NCBI GenBank assembly: GCA_902520835.1
Contig: CABYPD010000003.1
Location: 38,759-102,758, forward strand
Length of the DNA: 64,000 bases
Reading direction: 5' to 3'
Source: an uncultured Bacteroidota bacterium
GTDB taxonomy: Bacteria; Bacteroidota; Bacteroidia; Flavobacteriales; Flavobacteriaceae
Within the stretch, counting starts at the first letter, position 1. Each line of letters opens with the position of its first letter. The notes under the pieces are model-generated. The model searched no databases, was not told where the DNA came from, and saw only the letters and a program-made list of their open reading frames with translations. The position numbers and the translations under genes are program-made. Positions 8,779 to 16,817 of this stretch are shown piece by piece.

Positions 8779-9770
8779 TTACTTATGCTTAAAAGTTTAT
8801 TAAATGAATTGAGACCTTTTTTGCTTTCCAATGATTCCCTAGCAATACTTAAACACTCTGTTATATTTTTTGATGATATAGTTTTTATTGCTAATGCAGC
8901 ATTAGCTAGGATAACATTTTTTTGCGCTTCTGTACAATTATCATTCAAAACATCCATAAAAATTTTTGCTGAGCTGGCTATATCATAACCTCCCTCGATT
9001 TGATTTTGTTTTAATTTTTTTAAGTTAAAATAACTAGAGTCTAAAATTTGTTCACTTTTATTATTGATTAATTTAAATTCATTGGTCAATGATACTTCAT
9101 CATATCCATCAAGAGAATATAATATAGAGAAGTTTTTATCTGTATTTCTAAAAATATGACCATATAATCTTGCGAGTTCTAAGCTATATACACCAGTAAT
9201 TTGATTTTTTGGTTGACACGGGTTAACAAGTGGTCCTAACACATTAAAAAACGTTTTAAAACCTAGACTTCTTCTTACTGGAGCAACATTTTTCATTGCA
9301 GAATGAAATAGTGGAGCATGTAAAAAAGTGATATTAGATTTATCAATACATTTTCTTAAAAAATCATAATCATTTGAAAATTTAATACCTAGAAATTCTA
9401 ATACATTACTAGAGCCACATCCTGATGAAACACCATAGTTACCATGTTTAGTAACAGTATATCCAGCTCCAGCTACTATAAATGATGAAATAGTTGAAAT
9501 ATTGAAAGTGTTTTTTCCATCTCCACCTGTTCCGCATAAATCTATTGAATTTAAATCATCAAAATCAATTTTAAGACATAGGTCAAATAATGCATCTCTA
9601 AATCCTTCAATTTCTTCAACACTAGGCATTCTCATTTTGTAGACTGTCAAAAATGAAGCAATTAATGAATCATCATATTTTTTTGCAGAAATTTCTAACA
9701 AAACAGATTTTGACTCATTATATGTTAGAGTCTCATTTTCAAAAAGTTTTTCTAATAAATTTTTTATCAT
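8775..9770 (-). CDS. trpD: Anthranilate phosphoribosyltransferase
   Basis: TrpD attaches ribose-5-phosphate from PRPP to anthranilate. The PRPP/Mg motif DLCGTGGDGKNTFN and the KHGNYGVSSGCGSSNVLE segment are clear, as is the anthranilate-site block VRRSLGFKTFFNVLGPLVNP. The length of 331 aa is normal. It overlaps both trpG and trpC by 4 nt. Confidence 0.97.
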   Translation of the reverse strand: MIKNLLEKLFENETLTYNESKSVLLEISAKKYDDSLIASFLTVYKMRMPSVEEIEGFRDALFDLCLKIDFDDLNSIDLCGTGGDGKNTFNISTISSFIVAGAGYTVTKHGNYGVSSGCGSSNVLEFLGIKFSNDYDFLRKCIDKSNITFLHAPLFHSAMKNVAPVRRSLGFKTFFNVLGPLVNPCQPKNQITGVYSLELARLYGHIFRNTDKNFSILYSLDGYDEVSLTNEFKLINNKSEQILDSSYFNLKKLKQNQIEGGYDIASSAKIFMDVLNDNCTEAQKNVILANAALAIKTISSKNITECLSIARESLESKKGLNSFNKLLSISK

Positions 9771-10330
9771 GTATTAATCCAATTTTTTAACAGTATTTTA
9801 CCGTGTTCAGTTAGAATAGATTCAGGATGAAATTGAACACCCCACAATTTAAATTTTTTATGTTTATATGCCATTATATTTTCATCATAATCATGAGCTA
9901 AAAGTTCAAATTCATCATTTAACTCTTTAACTACCCAAGAATGGTATCTGCCTACTTTGAGAGTCTTGGGAATTGATGTAAAAAGAACATCATCCTTCAC
10001 AACCTTAATTTCAGTTGAAATTCCATGAAAAACATCATCTAAGTTCAATAAATCACAGCCTAATGTTTCTGCTATTGCTTGATGTCCGAGGCATACTCCC
10101 AAAAAATTTTTTGTTTTATAATAATTAGAGATGATTGACTTTAATAATCCAGCTTCATCAGGAATACCTGGTCCTGGTGATAATAAAATTTTGTCAAAAT
10201 TGTTAACATGATTAATATCAATCATATCATTTCTAAATACTTCAACTTCACAATCTAAATCTTCTAGATAGTGTACGAGATTATAAGTAAATGAGTCGTA
10301 ATTATCAATAACTAAAATTTTATTTTTCAT
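9767..10330 (-). CDS. trpG: Anthranilate synthase glutamine amidotransferase subunit
   Basis: TrpG supplies ammonia from glutamine to TrpE. The class I amidotransferase triad is visible: cysteine in GVCLGHQAIAE, and His and Glu in GVQFHPESILTEHG. The oxyanion strand LLSPGPGIPDEAG is also present. At 187 aa it is a stand-alone subunit, not fused to trpD. It overlaps trpE and trpD by 4 nt each. A second role in folate synthesis (PabA) is possible, as in other bacteria with one such subunit, but is not shown here. Confidence 0.96.
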   Translation of the reverse strand: MKNKILVIDNYDSFTYNLVHYLEDLDCEVEVFRNDMIDINHVNNFDKILLSPGPGIPDEAGLLKSIISNYYKTKNFLGVCLGHQAIAETLGCDLLNLDDVFHGISTEIKVVKDDVLFTSIPKTLKVGRYHSWVVKELNDEFELLAHDYDENIMAYKHKKFKLWGVQFHPESILTEHGKILLKNWINT

Positions 10331-11721
10331 TTTAATTCTGCTTTTTCAATTGATGTCATTAATGCTCCAACTTTATTGTATACTTCATTTAATTCATTTT
10401 TTGGAACAGATTTCGAGACTACTCCAGCACCAGCTTGAAAATACAATGATTGGTTTTTTGATAAAAATGATCTTATAATAATTGCATGGTTAAAATTCCC
10501 CTCAATACCAATCATTCCAATTGCTCCACCATAGAATTGTCTTTTTGATGTCTCATAGTGATTAATTAATTCCATTGCTTTGTACTTAGGTGCTCCTGTT
10601 AAAGTTCCAGCTGGAAATGTATTACCAATTATTTCTTTAGATTTTGATTTAAGAGTTCCTGTAACCTTTGATACTAAATGAATTACATGAGAGTAAAACT
10701 GAATTTCTCTATCTTTTTCCACAACAACATCTTTACATGATCTGCTTAAATCATTTCTTGCAAGATCCACAAGCATCATGTGTTCACTGTTTTCTTTGTC
10801 ATCCTTTAATAATTCCTTAGCTTTTTCTCTATCAAAATTATCATCTCCTGTTCTCTTAAATGTTCCTGCAATAGGATGAATTTCTGCCTTTTGATTATTA
10901 ATAACTAATTGTGCTTCTGGCGAACTTCCAAATATTTTAAATTTACCATAGTCAAAATAAAATAGATATGGTGAGGGATTTATAGATCTTAAATTTCTGT
11001 AAACATTAAAATCATCGCCTTGAAAGGGTTGTACAAATTTTCTTGACAAAACTATTTGAAATACATCCCCCCGCATGCAATGAGAGATACCATTTTTAGC
11101 CAGTTTTATAAATTCTTCATCAGTTAGATTTGATTTAATATCTCCAATTTTTTTAAAATTGAAATTAGAAATAGTTTTATTGAATATTAATTTTTCAATT
11201 TTATTTATTTCATCATTATCATTTGAAAAAGAAATAATTGTTGAATGATTATTAAAAGTATTTACAACAATAATATTTTCATATAAACAGTATAGTATTT
11301 CAGGAATACTGTCTCCATAATTTTCATTTTGAAGTTTAATATTTTCGAAATAGTTGATTGAATCATAACTCATATAACCGTAAATTCCTTTACTCTGGAA
11401 TTTATCATTTTTAAATTCAGTGGAAAATTCAAAAGAACCAATGAAATCATTAAGTTTTTCTAAAACCGATTCATTATCATTAATTTCTTCTGTGATAGAC
11501 TCTTTATCAGGATATTTTGTTCTAATATGATTATTTTCTACCAGAAATTCTGCTATTGGTTTGAAGCATATATAAGCGTAACTATTATCTTTTGAGCTGT
11601 AATCACTGCTTTCTAATAATATAGAATTTGCATAGTTGTCTCTTATCTTTAAATAAATACTTACAGGCGTTAATGTATCTGTAATAACTTCTTTTCTATT
11701 TTCATTTAATTTAAACTTCAT
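10327..11721 (-). CDS. trpE: Anthranilate synthase component I
   Basis: TrpE converts chorismate to anthranilate, the committed step. The N-terminal LLESSDY motif corresponds to the tryptophan feedback-inhibition site. The C-terminal chorismate-binding blocks GDVFQIVLSRKF, PIAGTFKRTGD, HMMLVDLARNDL and FPAGTLTGAPK are intact. I place the start at ATG 11721 (MKFKLNENRKEV, 464 aa). The ORF-track TTG at 11751 lies inside the attenuator hairpin and cannot be the start. It is the first structural gene of trpEGDCFBA, just after the leader terminator's T-run. Confidence 0.97.
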   Translation of the reverse strand: MKFKLNENRKEVITDTLTPVSIYLKIRDNYANSILLESSDYSSKDNSYAYICFKPIAEFLVENNHIRTKYPDKESITEEINDNESVLEKLNDFIGSFEFSTEFKNDKFQSKGIYGYMSYDSINYFENIKLQNENYGDSIPEILYCLYENIIVVNTFNNHSTIISFSNDNDEINKIEKLIFNKTISNFNFKKIGDIKSNLTDEEFIKLAKNGISHCMRGDVFQIVLSRKFVQPFQGDDFNVYRNLRSINPSPYLFYFDYGKFKIFGSSPEAQLVINNQKAEIHPIAGTFKRTGDDNFDREKAKELLKDDKENSEHMMLVDLARNDLSRSCKDVVVEKDREIQFYSHVIHLVSKVTGTLKSKSKEIIGNTFPAGTLTGAPKYKAMELINHYETSKRQFYGGAIGMIGIEGNFNHAIIIRSFLSKNQSLYFQAGAGVVSKSVPKNELNEVYNKVGALMTSIEKAELK

Positions 11722-11726
11722 ATAAT

Positions 11727-11756
11727 AAAAAAAGGCTTGTCGCAATGACAAGCCTT
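11727..11756 (-). terminator. trp attenuator (leader terminator hairpin)
   Basis: On the minus strand a perfect 10-bp stem, AAGGCTTGTC / GACAAGCCTT with a 5-nt loop, is followed by seven T, and the trpE ATG comes within a few bases. This is a textbook intrinsic terminator placed between the leader peptide and trpE. The right arm and loop contain GCGACA, which is complementary to TGTCGC at the end of the leader-peptide gene (11783-11788), giving a possible antiterminator pairing. Confidence 0.9.
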
Positions 11757-11777
11757 AAATATTTTAAAATTTTAAAC

Positions 11778-11837
11778 TTATAGCGACAGGAGCTTAAACT
11801 TTAATAAGTGCCACCAAAATTTAAAACGATTTTTCAT
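11778..11837 (-). CDS. trpL: trp operon leader peptide with tandem Trp codons
   Basis: This 19-codon ORF is absent from the ORF track because it is too short. It encodes MKNRFKFWWHLLKFKLLSL and ends in TAA 21 nt before the attenuator hairpin. Codons 8 and 9 are both TGG. By analogy with the well-known enteric trp leader, a ribosome stalled at these codons when Trp-tRNA is scarce would leave the TGTCGC near codons 17-18 free to pair with GCGACA of the terminator. A ribosome reaching the stop would mask it and allow termination. A -7 box ends 4 nt before its ATG. Confidence 0.88.
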   Translation of the reverse strand: MKNRFKFWWHLLKFKLLSL

Positions 11838-11841
11838 ATCT

Positions 11842-11849
11842 CAAATATA
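11842..11849 (-). promoter_or_regulatory. trp operon -7 promoter box (TATATTTG)
   Basis: An exact TAnnTTTG match on the minus strand is followed by AGAT and the ATG of trpL. No clear -33 element is visible; the upstream DNA is a run of nine T and seven A. The transcription start would fall at or next to the trpL ATG, implying a leaderless leader peptide. Confidence 0.6.
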
Positions 11850-11918
11850 GAAACTTTTTTTAAAAAAAAACCACTGAAAAAAGTTTTAATACTTAATTTA
11901 ACAGACTTAAATTTTTAA

Positions 11919-12239
11919 ATGATGAATTTGAATATCCAAGATTGGAAAACAAACAAAGAGAAAAACTCAAAAAATATATGTTTAGACGTTAGAACTTCTG
12001 AGGAATTTAATGAAGGATATATTGATAATTCTATTAATATAGATTTTTATAAATCAATGGAATTTATGAAGTTTTTAGAAAAAAGTTCAAAGGATGAGAA
12101 TTATTATGTTTATTGTAGATCAGGTAAAAGAAGTTATGCAGCATGTGAGATAATGAAAGAATTTGGTTTTAATAATGTCTTCAATCTTGATGGTGGTTTT
12201 TTAAAATGGGTTGAATGTGGTTTTGAAGTAAATGAATAG
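11919..12239 (+). CDS. Rhodanese-like domain protein
   Basis: A single rhodanese domain of 106 aa. The N-terminal CLDVRTSEEFNEGYIDNSINIDF and the active-site loop YCRSGKRSYAAC, with the catalytic cysteine, are intact. Such proteins carry sulfur as a persulfide; the partner is unknown. It is transcribed divergently from the trp operon. Its last 8 nt overlap the PspC gene, suggesting coupled translation. Confidence 0.9.
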   Translation: MMNLNIQDWKTNKEKNSKNICLDVRTSEEFNEGYIDNSINIDFYKSMEFMKFLEKSSKDENYYVYCRSGKRSYAACEIMKEFGFNNVFNLDGGFLKWVECGFEVNE

Positions 12240-12450
12240 TTTAAGATATAGTTTAGAGAAATATGGCTTCAGAGTTTGCTCAAGATTAGCAGACTTTTTA
12301 GGAATTAAATCAAAGCACGTTAGACTAGCCTTTATTTATAGTAGTTTTTTTGGTCTTGGTATAGGATTTTTTATATATCTAGTTCTTGCTTTTTGGATGA
12401 GACTTAAAGATATAGTATATTCGAAAAGATCTTCAGTTTTTGACTTATGA
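12232..12450 (+). CDS. PspC-domain small membrane protein
   Basis: A 72-aa protein consisting of one PspC-like domain: CSRLADFLGIKSKHVRLAFIYSSFFGLGIGF, followed by a hydrophobic helix (about residues 38-55) and a basic tail. PspC proteins sense or respond to envelope stress in other bacteria; here only the domain is seen, with no PspA nearby. The start ATG overlaps the rhodanese stop region by 8 nt. Confidence 0.8.
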   Translation: MNSLRYSLEKYGFRVCSRLADFLGIKSKHVRLAFIYSSFFGLGIGFFIYLVLAFWMRLKDIVYSKRSSVFDL

Positions 12451-12472
12451 TCATTTAATCAAATTATCATTT

Positions 12473-14002
12473 ATGAAAAAAATATTTCTCCTCAGTTTTT
12501 TTAGTCTTTTTACGTTGCCTGTTTTTTCACAGGAAAAAGGTTTAGACCAAAGAATTGATGAGGCATTTAAGCCAATTTCAGATTTTTTTAATGAATTAGT
12601 TTTTTTTTCGATTGGAGATAACCCTTTTGTTATATACCTTCTTGTTGGTAGTGCATTATTTTTTACCTTATATTTTGGTTTTCCAAACATTAAATATTTT
12701 TTGATTTCAATCAATGTTGTAAGAGGAAAGTATGATGATATTGAAAAAGAGAATAACAAAACTGATGATGGTGAGGTTTCGCATTTCCAAGCTTTGGCAA
12801 CTGCTGTTTCTGGAACGGTTGGAAATGGTAATATAGCTGGTGTTGCTCTTGCAATTGCTCTAGGAGGTCCAGGAGCTACATTTTGGATGATTATTTGTGG
12901 ATTACTTGGAATGTCAACAAAATTTGTCGAGTGTACGTTAGGCGTTTACTACAGAGATGTAGATAAAAATGGAATAGTATATGGCGGACCAATGTATTAT
13001 TTAAAAAAGGGTTTGAAAGAGAGGGGTTTTGAAATCTTAGGAAAGATTTCTGCAGTTATTTTTGCTGTTTGTTGTATTGGTGGTTCATTTGGTGGAGGTA
13101 ACGCTGCTCAATCAAACACAGCAACACTAGCAATAAAACAATTAATTGGCCTTGAGAGTACAAGTGCTGGAGCTGTTATAGGACTTGTTATGGCAATTAT
13201 TGTAGGTTTAATAATAATTGGTGGAATAAAAAGAATTGCATCTGTAACTGAAAAAGTTGTGCCATTTATGGCTGTACTTTACATATTAGCATGTATTTAC
13301 ATTATTTCAATTAATTTTTCACTTATTGATGATGCTATTTCGTTAATAATTACGGAAGCATTCAATCCTACTGCAATTGGAGTTGGAGGTGTAATTGGAG
13401 TATTGATGGTTGGGTTTAGAAGAGCAGCGTTTTCTAATGAGGCTGGAGCTGGCTCAGCTTCAATAGCACATTCTGCCGTAAAAACCAAGTATGCGGCATC
13501 TGAAGGTCTTGTTGCATTATTAGAACCATTTATTGATACTGTCGTAATATGTACGATGACTGCTCTGGTAATAATTATTTTTAATTTTGGAGGATATTTT
13601 GATTATGGTGGGGATGGCTTAGGAAGTATATTTATACAAGGTGAGGCATTTGAAGGTCCTGAAATAACAGCAAGAGCTTTTGCAGAATATATTCCTTATT
13701 CTGATGTATTTTTAACTACAGCGATTGTATTGTTTGCTGTTTCAACTATGATTTCATGGTCTTACTATGGAATTCAGTCTTGGAAGTTTTTATTTGGTAG
13801 AGGGAAAGTTGCAGATTTAGCATACAAATTAACTTTTTTAACTTTTATTATTATAGGTTCAGCAGCAAGTATGAATTCTATTTGGGCTTTTTCTGATGCT
13901 ATGATTTTTGCAATGGTATTTCCAAATATGATTGGTTTATTCTTTTTATTTCCAATTGTAAAAGAGCAATTAAAAAAATATTTAAACGTTATTAATAAAT
14001 AA
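12473..14002 (+). CDS. Sodium/alanine symporter (AGCS family)
   Basis: An amino acid carrier of the AGCS family that imports alanine or glycine with Na+. The N-terminus MKKIFLLSFFSLFTLPVFSQ looks like a signal peptide, seen in many Bacteroidota members of the family. Family blocks include ATAVSGTVGNGNIAGVALAI, GGPGATFWM, GPMYYLKKGL and FSNEAGAGSASIAHSA. About ten further hydrophobic helices follow. I start it at ATG 12473 (509 aa) so the signal peptide is N-terminal; the track start at 12440 overlaps the PspC gene. Confidence 0.93.
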   Translation: MKKIFLLSFFSLFTLPVFSQEKGLDQRIDEAFKPISDFFNELVFFSIGDNPFVIYLLVGSALFFTLYFGFPNIKYFLISINVVRGKYDDIEKENNKTDDGEVSHFQALATAVSGTVGNGNIAGVALAIALGGPGATFWMIICGLLGMSTKFVECTLGVYYRDVDKNGIVYGGPMYYLKKGLKERGFEILGKISAVIFAVCCIGGSFGGGNAAQSNTATLAIKQLIGLESTSAGAVIGLVMAIIVGLIIIGGIKRIASVTEKVVPFMAVLYILACIYIISINFSLIDDAISLIITEAFNPTAIGVGGVIGVLMVGFRRAAFSNEAGAGSASIAHSAVKTKYAASEGLVALLEPFIDTVVICTMTALVIIIFNFGGYFDYGGDGLGSIFIQGEAFEGPEITARAFAEYIPYSDVFLTTAIVLFAVSTMISWSYYGIQSWKFLFGRGKVADLAYKLTFLTFIIIGSAASMNSIWAFSDAMIFAMVFPNMIGLFFLFPIVKEQLKKYLNVINK

Positions 14003-14025
14003 GAATTTGGCATTTTTTTTGTTTT

Positions 14026-15201
14026 ATGGAGAATATGAATAATAACCAAACCAAAATAGACCACAATTACAACGAAGATTCAATTAGTTTGATAAAAGAA
14101 AGTGCTATGGACTTTTCTCTTCAATATATTCAACCCTATGTAATGGACTGGGACGAAAACCAACACTTTCCTAAAGAAGTTTTACACAAGGCGGGTGAGT
14201 ATGGTTTTATGGGTATGCTAGTACCAGAAAATTATGGTGGTTCTGGACTGGGTTATCACGAATATGTAAGTTCAATTGTCGAAATATCTAAAATTGATCC
14301 TTCCATTGGTTTGTCAATTGCTGCACATAATTCACTTTGTACAAATCACATTTTTAAATTTGGAAATGAAGATCAAAGAAATAAATGGCTACCAGGATTG
14401 GCATCTGGAAAATATATCGGTGCATGGGGTTTGACAGAACCAAACACTGGGTCAGATGCAAGTAAAATGGCATCGACTGCTGTTAAAAAAGGAAATAAGT
14501 GGGTTTTAAATGGTACAAAAAACTTCATAACCCATGGTAAATCTGGTGACATAGCAGTTGTAATTTTCAGGACAGGCCCAGTAGGAGAAAAAAATAACAC
14601 CACAGCTTTCGTTATTGAAAGAGGAAGTCGAGGATTTGAATCTGGTAAGAAGGAAAATAAACTTGGAATGAGAGCATCAGAAACAGCAGAAATGATTTTT
14701 CAAGATTGTATAATAGATGATTTTAACAGATTAGGTGAAGTCGGTTCTGGCTTTAAGCAATCGATGAAAATTCTTGATGGTGGAAGAATCTCAATTGCTG
14801 CTCTTTCATTAGGTATCGCAAAAGGAGCCTACGAAGCAGCGCTAAAATATTCAAATGAAAGAATTCAATTTGGAAAACCTATAAGTTCATTTCAAGCTAT
14901 TTCATTTAAGCTCGCTGAAATGGCAACTGAAATTGAAGCAGCTGATTTACTTGTTCGAAGCGCCTCAGATAAAATAAATAACTCAAAATCTGTTACCCTT
15001 GAAAGTGCCATGTGTAAACTATTCTCATCTGAATTATGTGTTAAAGTATCAAATGATGCAGTTCAAATTTTTGGAGGTTATGGATATATCAAGGATTTTC
15101 CAGTGGAAAAATATCTCAGAGATTCAAAACTTTGTACCATTGGTGAGGGGACTAGTGAAATCCAAAAACTTGTAATTTCAAGAAAAATATTATCTAAATA
15201 A
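14026..15201 (+). CDS. Acyl-CoA dehydrogenase
   Basis: A 391-aa FAD enzyme that oxidises acyl-CoA to the 2-enoyl-CoA. The signature WGLTEPNTGSDASKM is followed by the substrate/FAD regions LGMRASETAEMIFQDC and QIFGGYGYIKDFPVEKYLRDSK; the final LCTIGEGTSEIQ holds the usual C-terminal glutamate region. It most resembles the short-chain or isovaleryl/butyryl class. Chain-length preference cannot be told by eye. It stands alone between the AGCS symporter and rpsU. Confidence 0.93.
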   Translation: MENMNNNQTKIDHNYNEDSISLIKESAMDFSLQYIQPYVMDWDENQHFPKEVLHKAGEYGFMGMLVPENYGGSGLGYHEYVSSIVEISKIDPSIGLSIAAHNSLCTNHIFKFGNEDQRNKWLPGLASGKYIGAWGLTEPNTGSDASKMASTAVKKGNKWVLNGTKNFITHGKSGDIAVVIFRTGPVGEKNNTTAFVIERGSRGFESGKKENKLGMRASETAEMIFQDCIIDDFNRLGEVGSGFKQSMKILDGGRISIAALSLGIAKGAYEAALKYSNERIQFGKPISSFQAISFKLAEMATEIEAADLLVRSASDKINNSKSVTLESAMCKLFSSELCVKVSNDAVQIFGGYGYIKDFPVEKYLRDSKLCTIGEGTSEIQKLVISRKILSK

Positions 15202-15223
15202 TTTTTTTTTTCATTTTTATTTA

Positions 15224-15231
15224 TAGTTTTG
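15224..15231 (+). promoter_or_regulatory. rpsU -7 promoter box (TAGTTTTG)
   Basis: An exact TAnnTTTG match ending 19 nt before the rpsU ATG, downstream of a long T-rich stretch. No clear -33 TTTG is visible. Confidence 0.45.
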
Positions 15232-15250
15232 CCATTCAAAATTATACCAA

Positions 15251-15445
15251 ATGCTAATTATTCCTGTTAAAGAAGGAGAAAGTATAGATAAAGCTCTCAA
15301 AAGGTTTAAAAGAAAGTTTGATAAAACTGGTGCCCTTAAATCATTAAGAGAAAGGCAAGCTTACACTAAACCCTCTGTTAAAAACAGAAATAAATTTATC
15401 AAGGCAGCTCACATCCAAAAGCTAAGAGATAAAGAAAATCAATAA
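15251..15445 (+). CDS. rpsU: 30S ribosomal protein S21
   Basis: A 64-aa basic protein beginning MLIIPVKEGESIDKALKRFKRKFDKTG, the typical Bacteroidota S21 sequence, with a lysine/arginine-rich C-terminus. S21 is part of the small-subunit platform near the anti-Shine-Dalgarno region of 16S rRNA. It is followed by a Xer recombinase and tRNA genes, the usual gene order in this class. Confidence 0.97.
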   Translation: MLIIPVKEGESIDKALKRFKRKFDKTGALKSLRERQAYTKPSVKNRNKFIKAAHIQKLRDKENQ

Positions 15446-15451
15446 AAGAAC

Positions 15452-15459
15452 TAAATTTG
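15452..15459 (+). promoter_or_regulatory. -7 promoter box (TAAATTTG) before the recombinase
   Basis: An exact TAnnTTTG match lies 16 nt before the recombinase ATG, in the short rpsU-xer gap. It could give the recombinase its own transcript. Confidence 0.4.
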
Positions 15460-15475
15460 TTTAGATAATTCTGTT

Positions 15476-16345
15476 ATGTATCTAAATGACTTTAAAAACT
15501 ATATTGAACTAGAAAAAAAATATTCAAAAAATACAGTCGTTGCCTACATAAAAGATTTGGTTGAATTCCAATCTTTTCTTAAATCATTTAATATTTTTTT
15601 AAATGATAAATTAGACTATTTCTATATTAGAAAGTGGATTATAAAACTATCAGAGAATGGTTTATCAAAAAGATCAATTAACAGAAAAATTACTTCTTTA
15701 AAATCATACTTTAATTTTTTAATCTCTATTAATAAATTAAAAAAATCTCCTCTAAAAGCTCACAAAAATTTAAAAATTGAACAAAAAGTTATAGTTCCTT
15801 TTAATGAAAAAGAATTAGATAAAGTTTTTAAAATTTTTAATAAAAACAATTCTAATAAAAACTACAGGGATTTTTTATTAATTGAAATTCTATATTCAAC
15901 AGGTTTACGTCGTGATGAAATTATAAATTTAAAATGTAAAAATATTTTTTTCGATAAAGGATTGATTAAAGTTCAAGGTAAAAGAAACAAAGAAAGATTA
16001 GTTCCTGTGCTCCCCTCATTACTAAATAAAATGAAAATTTACATTAAGAAAAATCCAAATAATATTTATTTTTTTCAATCAAAAAATGGAAGTACAATAA
16101 GTCCATCAACAGTTTACAGAATTGTAAAGAAATATTTTAGTTCCATATCAACCAAAAATAAAATTAGCCCACATGTTCTGAGACACACTTTTGCTACCCA
16201 TTTAATAAATAATGGAGCTGATATTAATGCTGTTAAAGAAATTTTAGGCCACTCTTCTTTGGCTTCTACTCAAATATATGCTAAAATTAAGATTCCCAAG
16301 ATGTTAAATGATTATATGTTGAATCATCCGAGAGAAAAGACCTAA
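15476..16345 (+). CDS. Tyrosine recombinase, XerC/XerD type
   Basis: A 289-aa site-specific recombinase. The N-terminal SAM-like core-binding domain (about residues 1-85) is followed by the catalytic domain. Catalytic residues are visible: Arg in STGLRRDEIINL, the HVLRHTFATHL box, LGHSSLASTQIYAK with the last His and the nucleophile Tyr. Its place between rpsU and the tRNA cluster is the standard chromosomal xer locus of Flavobacteriia, so it most likely resolves chromosome dimers and is not a mobile-element integrase. XerC versus XerD cannot be decided from the sequence alone. Confidence 0.9.
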   Translation: MYLNDFKNYIELEKKYSKNTVVAYIKDLVEFQSFLKSFNIFLNDKLDYFYIRKWIIKLSENGLSKRSINRKITSLKSYFNFLISINKLKKSPLKAHKNLKIEQKVIVPFNEKELDKVFKIFNKNNSNKNYRDFLLIEILYSTGLRRDEIINLKCKNIFFDKGLIKVQGKRNKERLVPVLPSLLNKMKIYIKKNPNNIYFFQSKNGSTISPSTVYRIVKKYFSSISTKNKISPHVLRHTFATHLINNGADINAVKEILGHSSLASTQIYAKIKIPKMLNDYMLNHPREKT

Positions 16346-16385
16346 AATAAAATCTATATTTTTTTTTTAGAAAAAAATAAATAAA

Positions 16386-16393
16386 TACATTTG
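16386..16393 (+). promoter_or_regulatory. tRNA-cluster -7 promoter box (TACATTTG)
   Basis: An exact TAnnTTTG match 14 nt upstream of the first tRNA, probably driving the four-tRNA transcript. Confidence 0.55.
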
Positions 16394-16407
16394 CGATCGC
16401 TAAAATT

Positions 16408-16481
16408 GCCGATGTAGCTCAGCTGGCTAGAGCAGCTGATTTGTAATCAGCAGGTCGTGGGTTCGAGTCCCTCCATCGGCT
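16408..16481 (+). tRNA. tRNA-Thr (anticodon TGT)
   Basis: A complete 74-nt cloverleaf: acceptor GCCGATG pairs with CATCGGC, and the anticodon stem GCTGA/TCAGC encloses loop TTTGTAA, giving anticodon TGT. The T arm contains GGTTCGAGTCC. The 3' CCA is not encoded. First gene of a four-tRNA cluster. Confidence 0.97.
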
Positions 16482-16490
16482 CAAATTTTA

Positions 16491-16573
16491 GGGGAGATAC
16501 TCAAGCGGCCAACGAGGACAGACTGTAAATCTGTTGGTTTATACCTTCGCAGGTTCGAATCCTGCTCTCCCCA
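16491..16573 (+). tRNA. tRNA-Tyr (anticodon GTA)
   Basis: An 83-nt class II tRNA with a long variable arm. Acceptor GGGGAGA pairs with TCTCCCC, and the anticodon stem ACAGA/TCTGT encloses CTGTAAA, giving GTA. CCA is not encoded. Confidence 0.97.
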
Positions 16574-16584
16574 CAAAACTATCA

Positions 16585-16657
16585 GCGGGAGTAGCTCAGC
16601 TGGTAGAGCGTCAGCCTTCCAAGCTGAATGTCGCCGGTTCGAACCCGGTCTCCCGCT
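16585..16657 (+). tRNA. tRNA-Gly (anticodon TCC)
   Basis: A 73-nt cloverleaf: acceptor GCGGGAG pairs with CTCCCGC; the anticodon stem TCAGC/GCTGA encloses CTTCCAA, giving TCC. CCA is not encoded. Confidence 0.97.
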
Positions 16658-16667
16658 CAAAGTTCAA

Positions 16668-16739
16668 GCCGATGTAGCTCAGTGGTAGAGCGTTTCCTTG
16701 GTAAGGAAGAGGTCGGCAGTTCAACTCTGCTCATTGGCT
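16668..16739 (+). tRNA. tRNA-Thr (anticodon GGT)
   Basis: A 72-nt cloverleaf: acceptor GCCGATG pairs with CATTGGC, including one G-T wobble. The anticodon loop TTGGTAA gives GGT. CCA is not encoded. Last of the cluster; in many Flavobacteriia tuf follows directly, but here about 2.4 kb intervenes. Confidence 0.96.
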
Positions 16740-16817
16740 CAATATTTATTAAACCAATTATATCATTTTAGTTAGTTGCTTTTAGAAAGGTTATGATAAT
16801 CTTTCTTGTAATTAATT

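Noticed and set aside
11722-11751. TTG start for trpE at 11751
   Set aside because: The added residues translate the attenuator hairpin; ATG 11721 gives the normal TrpE N-terminus.
15476-16345. Tyrosine recombinase next to tRNA genes as a mobile-element integrase
   Set aside because: Its place after rpsU is the standard xer locus, and no att repeats, phage genes or composition change were seen around it.
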